DNA of 64,000 nt, taken from Alitta virens (lineage: Eukaryota > Annelida > Polychaeta > Phyllodocida > Nereididae). This document shows positions 52,423 through 63,186 of the stretch, piece after piece. The translations under genes and the position numbers were made by a program. The DNA is taken from contig OW028573.1 of the NCBI GenBank assembly GCA_932294295.1, forward strand, positions 3,048,001 through 3,112,000. The letters run 5' to 3'. The notes under the pieces are model-generated. The model searched no databases. It was not told the origin of the DNA and saw only the letters and a list, made by a program, of their open reading frames with translations. Numbering within the stretch: the stretch's first letter is position 1; each line of letters opens with the position of its first letter.

Positions 52423-53661
52423 CTATTGTGGTCTTTTGCCCAAATCTGCTGCACCAGGGGCCTGTCCTGGCTTGTATCCTGCTGTCTGCAAGTTGACGCT
52501 GCACAGGTCAGTAAAGTCGTGTTGTCCAGAAGAGATGAGGTTCAAGGGCAGGTTGCTGGTTCCTGAAGGGCAAGGCTGTCTGACTGCTCTGTTTCCTTGG
52601 CATAGAATGTAGCTGACTGTGTCGTGGACATAGTAGCCGTCCTCTTCGCAGTAGCCTACAACAAAGCAAATGTCTTAATTATAGCTGCTGGACAGACATA
52701 AATGAAATTAATATTGGGGTTAGCCTCAAGGAGGCCCAGGCCTTTCAAGGTCAGAAAGAAGGTAAACTTGTGGCATCCAAAAACTGATATAGAAGAATTA
52801 ACGTTGAAAGTCTCTTGGAGTAGAAGGTAGTTTAAAACATTTTAGATATTTTGAAAAGGTTTCAAATGAGACATTTTCCACTAAATTAAGACACATTGAC
52901 TGTCTCAATAGAATGACTGATCCCAACTACTGGTTAGTCAGGATTGTCTAAGAAGTTTGTCAGCCTCAGTTAATCTTTTTTGTTGGTCATAATGACAAAT
53001 TCCTTATTAAAAAACATGGCCCTGGAAAGATTGCAGCTGCCTAAATTGTTAGATAGAAATAGGCTGTGATGGTTATTGTGCGCTCTGAAGATATTTGTCT
53101 GTTTCAGACCAGAAATTGTGTCGCTGGTGTCCATTCAACATTTTGTTTAAAATCAGGCAAGATATTATTTGTTCTTAGACAATGATTGTTTTAATCAAAC
53201 AATGATGTTGGTTGGCTGATACAATCATTGTCTATTGACAAACATCTTGGCTGCTTTTGAGCAAACTATTTAGTGGACACCAGCGTCACATTTTTTTTGT
53301 CTGAAACTGACCATCCCTTTTAAGAGTGTGATGGGTATGGGATTTGGTCATTCTGGACAACGTCAAAATGTCTTATATATCTAAGTAACATTTTTCTTTG
53401 ACAGATGGTCAGATATTTTGCATCGTATAATAGCTACATTTTAACAATCTTGTCGTCAAACATATTTTAAATGTACGTAGGTTCGTCCAGCATAGTGCTT
53501 ACTTTCTCTGGAGGTGATAAGCATTATAAATGCTTAACATGTTTTTATTATTATAAAATAAAATGTATCGACTTACCTTTGTAAATTCCTTTGAATGGTA
53601 GGCTAGACACTCCATGGCACACAGCCAGGACGAGTAAGAGGGAAGCCACTGCAAGTTTCAT
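52423..53661 (-). CDS. Short secreted 4-Cys domain protein, cluster gene C
   Basis: Coding exons 53661-53577 and 52655-52423 give 105 residues. Exon 1 codes for little more than a signal peptide (about 1-20, MKLAVASLLLVLAVCHGVSS) and eight residues, so the Tyr-rich segment of its relatives is absent. The intron is again phase 1, two codons before the first Cys. The domain keeps C-x15-C-x9-C-x23-C but is the most diverged: DGYY, CQGN, CPSGT, CSVNLQ. A C-terminal extension of about 16 residues (KPGQAPGAADLGKRPQ) is unique to this copy. It represents the minimal version of the module. The TATA box is 48 bases upstream. TTTATT at 52287-52292 is a fitting minus-strand polyadenylation signal. Confidence 0.85.
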
Positions 53662-53708
53662 TTTCAAGTTTCAAGTTGATTGTGATGGAGGAAACGACCA
53701 TCTCCTGA

Positions 53709-53716
53709 CTTATATA
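53709..53716 (-). promoter_or_regulatory. TATA box of gene C
   Basis: Minus-strand TATATAAG, 48 bases before the ATG. A TGACCT half-site lies at 53774-53779, about 60 bases further upstream. Confidence 0.75.
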
Positions 53717-53719
53717 GTC

Positions 53720-54685
53720 ATTAAAAGAATGCCAGGAGCGCGCCACTTATGACCATTACAGTTGACATTGCACTGACCTTCAAGTGTCCGACAAACGACG
53801 GGAAATGTCCATATAGTAATACACCTGTCTCCCACTGTCTAGTTCATGATGTATGATAAAACTTGATGGGAGGGCACATGATGTAACATATATGAATGTC
53901 TGGCATAATGAACACTGAATAAATTGCTTGTTGTTATGCAGTGTATAGTAGCACTCTGTAGTAGTACTATGTTGTGGCACTATGTGATACTATGCACATA
54001 TTTTTTTTGCTGTGTTAACTTGGATCATGGGAATGCATTTGGTATGAATGGTCTCTAGTTCTGATTCAGGTGAGTTTTATGACCTATGGCCTGTCGGAAA
54101 TAAATGTTAGGACCTATACGTTTGGACAAGAGAATGTACAGTACAAGATAAAGGTAAGAAAGATTCTGTTTTTACTTATGCCTTAGACTTATGCCCTAGA
54201 CATTTGGACTATGTCTAAAATGACTCACTCTCCATAGTCATTTTGATGAACAATTTAGCCAGATTTAGTAACAACATAGCCAGCCTTATGCAGTGCTATG
54301 TAAAGCAGCATGTTTTCGACCAAGAAGTTAACTAGCATTAGTTAATGACATTAATGACATCAACTAATGCCGTCAAACTTGTTAGATAAAACTGACTAAC
54401 TAGGTAGTCCAAATGACCAATCGAAGTCATTTATTCTAGACACAGTCGAAATGTCTAAAGTTTGTGGGGAAAAAAACGTCTTAAGAGTCGCTTTGACATA
54501 ATCTTCTACTCAAAAGAGATTTCAAGTGTAACAGTGGGAACTGATTGTCGAATTATTCAGATTGAAAATTGTATTTTGTACTTTCAGTCAACTTATTTCA
54601 CGATATATGCTGTCAATGTGTGTTTTTGGAATCAGGAGAATACTAAATGGTTGGCTTCACAATGCAGGAATGACATGTAAACAAT
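53720..54685. other. Upstream spacer of gene C
   Basis: No gene seen. A 72-codon open frame near 54.46-54.68 kb ends at the SINE and has no recognisable features. Confidence 0.5.
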
Positions 54686-54688
54686 TTG

Positions 54689-54899
54689 TGTTTAACCTAG
54701 TAGGGGTGGGGGCCTAGCTCAGAGGTAGCGCTCTGGGTTTCCAGCCACTGGGTCCTAGGTTCAATTCCCGGTCGAGCCTAAAATGGATGGCTGTTACATC
54801 CTTCATCTCATTGCCTGGTCCCTGCCTGTCCTAATTAGCCCATCAGGTGCAGAAATACAGGACGTAAAGCCCTAATGCACCCACCACCACATGTTTAAC
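54689..54899 (+). mobile_element. tRNA-derived SINE, second full-length copy
   Basis: Same family as 45372: A box TAGCTCAGAGGTAG and B box GGTTCAATTCCC (a closer match than the other copy). The shared tail runs through ctaattagcccatcaggtgc and ggacgtaaagccctaat. A short duplication, TGTTTAAC, is seen at both ends. Confidence 0.88.
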
Positions 54900-56707
54900 A
54901 CACCTCAGGTTGATGTCATACAAGCTTGTAAGGCAGTGCCTTGCTCTTGTTGTCTATGCTGTTAAAAATTAAGACACCACCACTGGGGTATAAATGTAGC
55001 ATGATTTCCAAGCTTTCTCATTAATGTGATTTACCATTCCCTGTTAAAATTTGCAAGAAGATGTGAAAGGAAACAGACGTTTTTGGCTCAAATGAACCAT
55101 CGCCACATTACCCAAGACTAGCATGAAAATTTCCAAGTGTCACTATCATTAAGGATGAATCAGAATCAGAATATCTTTATTGTCCTTTCATGTTTTGTCG
55201 TTATCAAGTATCATGGATGGAAGGAGGAATGCCTGCATGCACAGACTTCTCAGACAGTGTGAGGGATGCTACTGCTTCTATTAAGGAAGGGTAAGACCAG
55301 AATTTAACCAATATTTTAAAAACTTTGCTACTATATTATTGCTTTTTATCAATAATGATTTCCTCATTTACGGTTTTTGAATTTGAATCATTCAGTCCGG
55401 AGACCAACATTCCCTAATATTTAAAAGGGCACACCATCAAAAAGAAATTTTACCCTGTGTGATATATCATATTTGGACACCTCCCCCCTCTCAAAGACCC
55501 AACACAGCAGTAGATATTGGACATACATAAAGGAGTTATGCTATGAATTTCTAGGTATTTTTATTAGCTCGCTCATGCACTTGATCATTGGCTAAACCTG
55601 TCGTTTAGTATTTCATGCTTTGGTGGATGATTACACTAAACCCGTGCATGGATTAATAGGATGAAGCAGTTTTGAAGGCAGGGTATTGCCACCCCATTTG
55701 GGTTTATTAGCATGTGGCGAGAAATGAATGGTAGGAGGAAACACTTTTCATGGTTATACTAGTATACACGGAGTTGTACTGGCAACATCCAGTTGAACTG
55801 ACAGACTGAGGCTGCTAAAAAAACAGTAAAGGGTGCTCAGGTTGGAAGAGAACTGAACCTATTGCACTCATATGACTGAAACTACATTAAGCAAGTGTTT
55901 TATAAGATTAATCGAGTTGAATTGAATTGACTAGACCCTGTCTACAAGTCGACCCTAGCGCCATCTATAGTGATGTTTAATTGCCGAGCACAGCAGAGAT
56001 TCAAGGGTCCCGAGCAGAGACAGGACTAGGCCATTCGCCAGGTTTGTTGACAAATATATTTTGAACAACGTGGATAAAAAATATTGGAAATTGTGCTTTA
56101 CATTATCTGCAATAACCCATCTTATCTCATTGCGGATTTAGTTGTGATTATTGATATTTTGTTTATTATATTACTCTATGTAAACTTATTGTTAGGACCA
56201 GTAATATGATTTGATTTAATCTTTTGGTGTAATCAATATACTGTAGTTGTTGTTGTTATGATATTCATTGGATTAAATGAATAAATTTGTTATCTTTGCT
56301 ATATAGTAAAAAAAATATTTTTTAAATGCTTATAGAATGCTGAGTTACCCTAGTAACAACCTTAACCGATGACTCACACTGAACAACTTTGAGTTTTTTC
56401 CCGAAAGGACGAAAATCGGACTATTCTACTATAATCAGACTATGTTACTAAAATCAGACAACAGGACTAAATTCATACTGTAGAACTGTGATATGAGCAC
56501 TGGGTCCTGGGTTTGAATCCACAGAAAGTAGTTGAAATAAATTATACATTATCAAAATGCCTTACGCAGCCCCATTCACTCATCAATATCACTATAAAAA
56601 AAACAATACAAACAAAAAACGCTAAAAAGTATCTATTCTTTAATGACTATAGCATTGGTTAAAATTATGCCAAAATGACACAATTCTCTTTCAATAATGC
56701 ACACGTG

Positions 56708-56760
56708 AGGATTTGAAGCCAGGTTTCACAGTACAGCAACTTACCACTAAGCTAAGTAGG
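56708..56760 (-). mobile_element. tRNA-like fragment
   Basis: Minus-strand reading has TAGCTTAGTGGTAAG (A-box-like) and GGCTTCAAATCC (B-box-like). Probably a SINE head remnant. Confidence 0.4.
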
Positions 56761-57881
56761 CAAATGGCTGATACCTTGGTGTGGATGGGTTTATTCTCAA
56801 ACTGAACTCTCTCTGATTAGACAAAAAAGTAACTAATGGATTATTTAGGTATTTACATTGTCAATCTGTATGCACGTGTTTTTAACCCCCCTAAAATACT
56901 ATTACCTTGCAAACTTCATGAGAGAAATGTCAGGAAAAGTTACCAGTCACAAAAATGCAGTCGGTCAGTCACCTGACTCACAACCTTAGTTAATTCTTTG
57001 TTATTTATAATAAATTAAATGCTCGCAGTTTTGTTTCTATAAAACAATAGAAGTCTTCCTCTATGTCTATATGACAAGTAAGTGCAGGTTTCTGCAATGT
57101 ATGGAACAAAGTATCTTATGGGGTCATTAACCTGCAGTGTGGAAGGGCCTAATGAATGGAGTTATCTGAACCTGTGAGAGAAAAGGAAAACTAAGGATCT
57201 AACTGCGGATGCAACTGGAATCATATTTGGTTCTACTCTCTGAGCTATTGAATCTCTCCTGGTGATGTCATGAAAACGTTCAAGAGGAAGCGGCAAGAAT
57301 AGCCCCTTGCTTGGCAGGCAAATGTAAGCATTTTTATATATTCAGTTTCAGGCTATAAGCAGTAGGTCATTCCTTGTTAAACGCATATATTTATTTAAAA
57401 TACCAGTTTAAAGAAAATGATGTTTACACATTACAGCTCCCCTAGCAAGACCCGAAAAAAGTTGGTCCAAGAAGAGGCCAGCCAGTTTTATAGCAAAAGT
57501 AGATAATTCAACCGGAAATATAATGTCATGTAAATGAAAATTACCAAAATAAATGAACGAAATTATTTCACAGCCTTTTTTTCACATTCATACATATATG
57601 GGGAATAGCATAAGCATTAGTTGAACATCAAATTGTGCACTGTAGTATTTTTTGCAGGTTCCGCTTATTATTGTATCCTGGTACATGGTTTGCAATAGGA
57701 ACTAATGTAGTTGCTCATGTTGTAAATTGCCCAACTGTTAATACCCCAGTGATTGGTTTTATGAAAATTACTAAAGTTAACCTGCAACTAATTTACTCAA
57801 TTGACATTTCTCTAAAAAAGAAATAATTCAATGTATTCCTATCAGAAAGACCATCAAAACTTTGGACTTCATACACCATGT

Positions 57882-57945
57882 CCCCAGTAGCTCGGTGGTA
57901 TTGTGCTGGCCATCGAATCCAACTTGTGGGATTCAATGCCCTGGC
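57882..57945 (+). mobile_element. tRNA-like fragment
   Basis: AGTAGCTCGGTGGTATT (A-box-like) followed by GGGATTCAATGCC (B-box-like). Degenerate. Confidence 0.35.
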
Positions 57946-58439
57946 ACAGTCACTGCTTTGTTGTTGAACTTTTTTTTCCCTCTACTATAACTGAGTTTAC
58001 CGAAAAATTCATGATTTATGTAATTATAACATTTGGTTAGGAACAATTTTGCAATCATGTGATTAGAATTCAGTTTCAACATCAGCCCAACTTAGATTTA
58101 AACCCATGACCCACTAGTCAGGGACAATTGAATTGATAGTCCATATATAGTCCAATTTGGTGACATAGTCCAATTTTAGTCACCTAGCCAGGTTATAGTC
58201 CTCTTGGGAAAAAGCTCTAGTGAACGACCTTAATTGGTAATCAGTTACCCTTAACAGATGACTTAAATGCCTAATTACAAGCTTGTTCAGTAACAGCAGT
58301 TTAAGTAACTTAGATCATATACTACTTTTAATTATTATGTATGTTTAAACTTTTGCCGTTTATTGATTTACATTGTACATGATTTCTGTTTTGAAAAGAT
58401 AAAATTAATGAAGGCAAGGAAACAGTTAAAACGAGACAT

Positions 58440-58445
58440 TTTATT
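58440..58445 (-). terminator. Polyadenylation signal of gene D
   Basis: AATAAA on the minus strand, 50 bases past the stop; conserved in gene E at 63132-63137. Confidence 0.6.
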
Positions 58446-58494
58446 GTTGCATATTTAATAGTTACACGATGGTTTCAAATATTATGCTGGTTCA

Positions 58495-59359
58495 CTAGTT
58501 GGTGATGCCCTGGTCATTGACATTTACTCCACAGAAATCCCCGTAGCCGTAGAGGGCGCCATTGGCATATTTACCCACAGGGGGGTTGCGGGATCCGGGG
58601 GCACAGGGTTGAACGTAGCTGATTCCATTTGAGCAGATGACGAAACTCCTCTCATCATTATAGTACAGGCCATCAGAGCTACATTGTCCTGAAAGAAAAC
58701 ACAAGAAATGGTACTCTGTTGTTGACCCATGACATAAACATGCAAGCAATGATGCTCTGCTCTTTTCAAAGATAATAATTGGAATTTGGAAAGTAAAAAT
58801 TAACATTTAATGATTTAAAGATTGTTGAAAATGACTGCCTTTATTTGAAGAGTGGAACCATCATGTTAAAATAAGAAGGTACTAAGATACACTTATGGAA
58901 GATACTCTTGTTTTTTTAACTTCAAATGTAACAGACAAGTTAAATTAATGGGATGAATGAACAAATGTACTTTACGGTTGTTGATAAACAGTGTTATTGA
59001 ATTGTTTTTCGTTTCTGCGCAAAATGTTGTCTGAAAGCCAACTGTCTTCACCTCTGACAAAATCCACAGCAACATGAGATGCTGTTTTGGTTTTTTTGAA
59101 GTTGAATATTGAAGTTTGACTTACCTGGGAAGGCTCCGTAGAAGTAGAATCTTTGAGGATAGAAGTCAGGGTAATAGAATCTGTAGCCGAAATATGCCCC
59201 AGCATAAGGCATGTATTTGTATCCATGAAGGTTGGCGTGTTGGAGGAGTTCATCATCGGAGTATGCGTTGTAATAGTATGGGTTGTAGTAAGGTTGGTAA
59301 TAGCTACAAAGTACCCCAGCCACCAAAGCACACAACAAGATACAACTCAGAGCCTTCAT
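58495..59359 (-). CDS. Secreted Tyr-rich protein with C-terminal 4-Cys domain, cluster gene D
   Basis: Coding exons 59359-59125 and 58688-58495 give 142 residues. A signal peptide (about 1-18, MKALSCILLCALVAGVLC) is followed by a segment dominated by Tyr and Phe (YYQPYYNPYYYNAY, then FGYRFYYPDFYPQRFYFYG). Exon 2, phase 1, holds DGLYYND, CSNG, CAPGSRN and CGVNVND with spacing C-x15-C-x9-C-x23-C. Tyrosine-dense secreted proteins are often oxidatively cross-linked in hardened matrices; that function here is inferred. An upstream in-frame ATG (59416) lies before the predicted transcription start, so I chose 59359, which gives a canonical signal peptide. Minus-strand AATAAA at 58440-58445 gives a 3' UTR of roughly 60-80 bases. 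Near-identical copy at 63187-64000. Confidence 0.88.
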
Positions 59360-59416
59360 GGTTGGTTTGTGAGGAATCTGCAGAGCCAATGACTGCTGTC
59401 CACTCTTCCACCCCAC

Positions 59417-59424
59417 CTTATATA
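59417..59424 (-). promoter_or_regulatory. TATA box of gene D
   Basis: Minus-strand TATATAAG, followed by GGAAGAGTGGACAGCAGTCATT. The AGTGGACAG word and its position match gene B. Confidence 0.8.
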
Positions 59425-59439
59425 GTGGGCTTCAAATGA

Positions 59440-62400
59440 GCCTGAATTCCTTCACGGCCTAGTACATGCTAGGATTCAAATTAGGTTATTCAGTACAACA
59501 GTCATTTAAAGTACTTCACAAAGCATGGAATGCTTTGTTTTTTTATGAATGGTCAATGTATTATTCATGTTTTTGACTAAAAAGTGACAGTATGTCAAAA
59601 ATACAGACAGCTTCCCTGTTTATTCAACATTATGCTAATGATTCACATGTTAGGATGATTTTTCACCTTGGTGCACCAGTGCTCATTACATATGTGGCAA
59701 TTGGCCTTCACTTTGATGGTTTTAGCTCATAACATATTACCCCAACCATGTATCCAAAACTTTAAAATCCAATATCAAATATGAAGGTTATCTTCAAGGT
59801 CTTAAAATGTAATAAAAAATTATATTTTCGTTTTTGATAATCTCAAAAATATATTAATATCAAGTTTTTCACTGGGAAATTTTCTGGATGAAATGTATTT
59901 ATCTGCTTAATATGAAACTATTATCACCCCCAAGGCCATAAGGCTGTTGTAGAGGCCACCTAACAGGTCACTAGGTGAAAAGGTCAAGGTCAGGATACTG
60001 GTATTGCTCTAAAAATATAATTTGATCCTAACTCTGCACCTACAATATAATCAACCTATACAGAGTTTGGATAAAATACTGAGAAAGCTGGGAATCTCTC
60101 TTTCCATTGAGATAGAACGTTTGGGTTTTAACACATTGCCTGACCAAGAACATTTCATGTTACAAATTATGTCTAGGAAAAAAATGTGTCCTTGACCACA
60201 GCCTAAACTCTCTAGTTCTGGAAATGATCCTTAAATTTCATAGATATATCATTTGAATGTGCATCTATTTTGTCAGAAAAATGTGCCCTGTCACTAGTTC
60301 ATAGGTCTTGGAGTACATTACAAATTTATGCAATTTCAGGCTACTATCATATCTTTTCACTTATGAAACTGCAGAAATTGTAATATATTGCATTTGCCGG
60401 AATAACATTAACATTTAATCTTAACAAGTGATCAATCAAGTGATTCATTGACAAAATTATTAAATAAATCATAGATTGACTGCTGTTGCATCTATAAAAG
60501 ATCCAGGCATAGGTCTGTGGTGGTCAATTGGATGGACCATGAAAAAATTAATATGAATATAGTGTAAATTTTGACAATACACATGTGAACTTTTTTTATA
60601 TTGAAATTTAATTTTGCAATGCACCATTGCAAATAAAAAGTTATTAGTGGAGTGCCTATAGATAGTTGGAAAAGGGCAAATTATCACATTTTTGCGAATC
60701 ATTTTGGGGATATAATTTTTTAAAAATGTAATGTCTTATATAAAATGGTATGATAATACCGTTATCAAATTTCCAAAAAATACAGGTATACACACTATTT
60801 CTTCAAAATGCTGTGGATGTCATATGCTGTTGAAATGTAGAGTTTGGGAAAATATGAATTTTCCTTATTTTCCCCGTATTATATGTCTCATATACAAAGA
60901 ATATAGATAGTTTGTCAGTATCATGGAAGACTCGGCCAAACCAGTTTGTTTGAATTCTTTATTATATTGGATTCTGATTTTCAAGGACCTTAATCACCTT
61001 TGACGAAGTATTTTACCCCTTGAATTTGAAGTTTTGTGAACTAAAACACCCCATGAAATTGGGATGTTTTCACAAATTGTCAAAAAAAATTTCATTCATT
61101 ATAGCTCAGTCTTCTACTGTGATCCATCAGTTTTCCTATAGTTTAACCACTTTAACCTAGTTTTCCACAGAACATCTCAACAGAGCACTCGATCCAAACT
61201 GCTTTTTCCTAGTATTCCGCTCAAACTTATCCAGGAGGTATAAAACCATATGAATAACATAATAAGTGAACTTTAATATTTCTCTTTTCTATCTAAAGTA
61301 TGAACAAAATAATCAAGCATTCTTCTTCCACATGATATGTGGACTTTAGTGACATAAATGTTGCCCATACTCTGCAGCTGAATATGAAATTATAGTGATT
61401 TGGTCTTTCACAGCTCTGAATGGATCTCCTGGAACCTGGTAAATTTGCTATGTCTGAGTCTTCCATGATACCGACTAGTAATCGAATTATAAAACATGCA
61501 TATATACCCTTTAATTCTCCTAAATTTTGTGGCAATCATTTTGAACATAGACTTCAGACTTAAGGAAATTTTGCAAACAACACAAGTTTCACCGATCTTT
61601 TGAAAATGGAGTTTTGAAAGTAAAAGTACTATGACTTAGATTTTTACTACAGAGCATGTATGTAGGTATAATAGTGGTTGAGAGTATAATAGTACCTAGT
61701 TAAGATGTGGAGTTTTAGGAAACTATTTAATTTTTTCTAATTTTTTCCTCACTACTATGTAATGTGCTACCCTGACAAAGTTTTGAGGATGCAGGGGTAT
61801 TATTTGAGTCAAAATTTTTTTTCCACCCAAATTCTGTAAAACCTATCTGAGGCATTTCAATGTGCAAGAATAGGCCAGACAGTGTACATATAATAGTGTT
61901 AGAGTTATGTTCCAGAAATAAAGTGTGCCACCTGCCTGCCGGCCCACCTGCCCACATGCCTTACAATGTTACATACATCTTTGAATTGAAGTAAACAACT
62001 ACAATATCTCATGGAAAAAAAAAAACATTTGTAAAATTCAATTGCATTTTATTTTCTTAAAGCAAAAAAGTACACTCCAATCTCATTTGTTTTTTAAATT
62101 ATAAATGTTAATTTGTATTTATGAGCCAAAAAACCCAAGATAAAAGCGTTACCACAGGTGAAAATAGACAGTTACCATGTTTTTGCAGTTTTTCAAAAAT
62201 GATGAACATGGTGTTATTTTTGGTAAAAAAACTTTAATTTATTTTCATCTTTTTTACTTCAAGGGATTCTAGTCTTTCATATGATATCGGTCTTTTATAT
62301 CTCTGACAATATTTTGTGAAAGAAATCTATAAATGAAAAATGTGAAAATTGAGTTTAACCAGCATGGCATTTTCCTGCAATTTTGATGAAATAACTAGTT

Positions 62401-62900
62401 GGCACTCTTGACGAAAGAACCTTGATCACGCCTCTATGCAGGAGAGGGTCTTGGGGAATTCGGGGGGAGGGGGGTTAAGGATTTAAGTGGGGAGTAAGGA
62501 ATTGACAGTGTATAAAGGTTGTACGAAATAAGACGATGCAACGTCTTACCAGACGAATTTAAAAAAACTGTTTTGTTTGTTTGCCACTTAGACTTTTTGA
62601 CATGTTGAGTGATTGACCTACTTTTGTTGCCTATCTCTCCATACTTCAATATCCGTCAAACCCTCATCTATGACGCGGCCTGAGGGTCAACATTCAGACT
62701 GGGTAGGTGGTATATTTTGCCTTGCTGTGAAAAATGAATTACAGATATTCAAGTTCTGTTTGCTTTAATGTTTGTTTGGGACATCATTCTTTGACTTTGC
62801 AAGTTGTCATCATAATCAGAGACGGATCATCTGAACCCCACCACATGATTTTCTCAGGGACAGTCAGTTAACAAATGACCTAAATGAAAGACTTAAGATG
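59440..62900. other. Spacer between duplicated genes D and E
   Basis: AT-rich with no supportable gene. An AGGTCA triplet including a direct repeat without spacer lies at 59965-59992. The word tatcatggaagactc near 60921 recurs inverted near 61458. G-rich patch at 62455-62500. Confidence 0.5.
59965..59992 (+). promoter_or_regulatory. AGGTCA triplet with DR0 arrangement upstream of gene D
   Basis: AGGTCA at 59965, 59981 and 59987. The last two abut directly (AGGTCAAGGTCA), the DR0 arrangement recognised by GCNF/NR6A-type receptors. It lies about 610 bases upstream of the gene D start. Confidence 0.35.
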
Positions 62901-63131
62901 AACGACCTTAATTGGTGATCAGTTATTCTGAACAGACTACTTAAAAGCTTAATTAAAAGGTTGTTGAATCACAGCATTTTATGGTACTTGTAACTTAGAT
63001 CTTATACTATTTTATAATATTTTACATGTTTAAACTTTTGGCAGTTGAAAATTGCTGTTTATTGACTTACATGATATTTGTTTTGAAATGATAAAATTAA
63101 TGAAGGCAAGGAAACAGTAAAAATGAGACAT

Positions 63132-63137
63132 TTTATT
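63132..63137 (-). terminator. Polyadenylation signal of gene E
   Basis: AATAAA on the minus strand, 50 bases past the stop, in the same context as in gene D. Confidence 0.6.
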
Positions 63138-63186
63138 GTTGCAGATTTAATAGTTACATGATGGTTTCAAATATTATGCTGGTTCA

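Larger units (their letters stand above)
54900..58380. other. Spacer between genes C and D
   Basis: AT-rich with no supportable gene. Contains a retroelement-like tail word (gaatcagaatatctttattg, near 55165) and weak tRNA-like fragments at 56708-56760 (minus) and 57882-57945 (plus). Confidence 0.5.
58218..59440 (-). repeat. Tandem duplication unit, copy 1 (gene D)
   Basis: Homology with the second copy begins near gaacgaccttaattggt (58222 here, 62902 there). It runs through 3' flank, both exons and the intron up to the window edge in copy 2. The offset is about 4.69 kb. Confidence 0.8.

Noticed and set aside
60921..61472. Inverted 15-bp word tatcatggaagactc as transposon ends
   Set aside because: Similarity does not extend beyond about 15-18 bases and no target duplication is seen.
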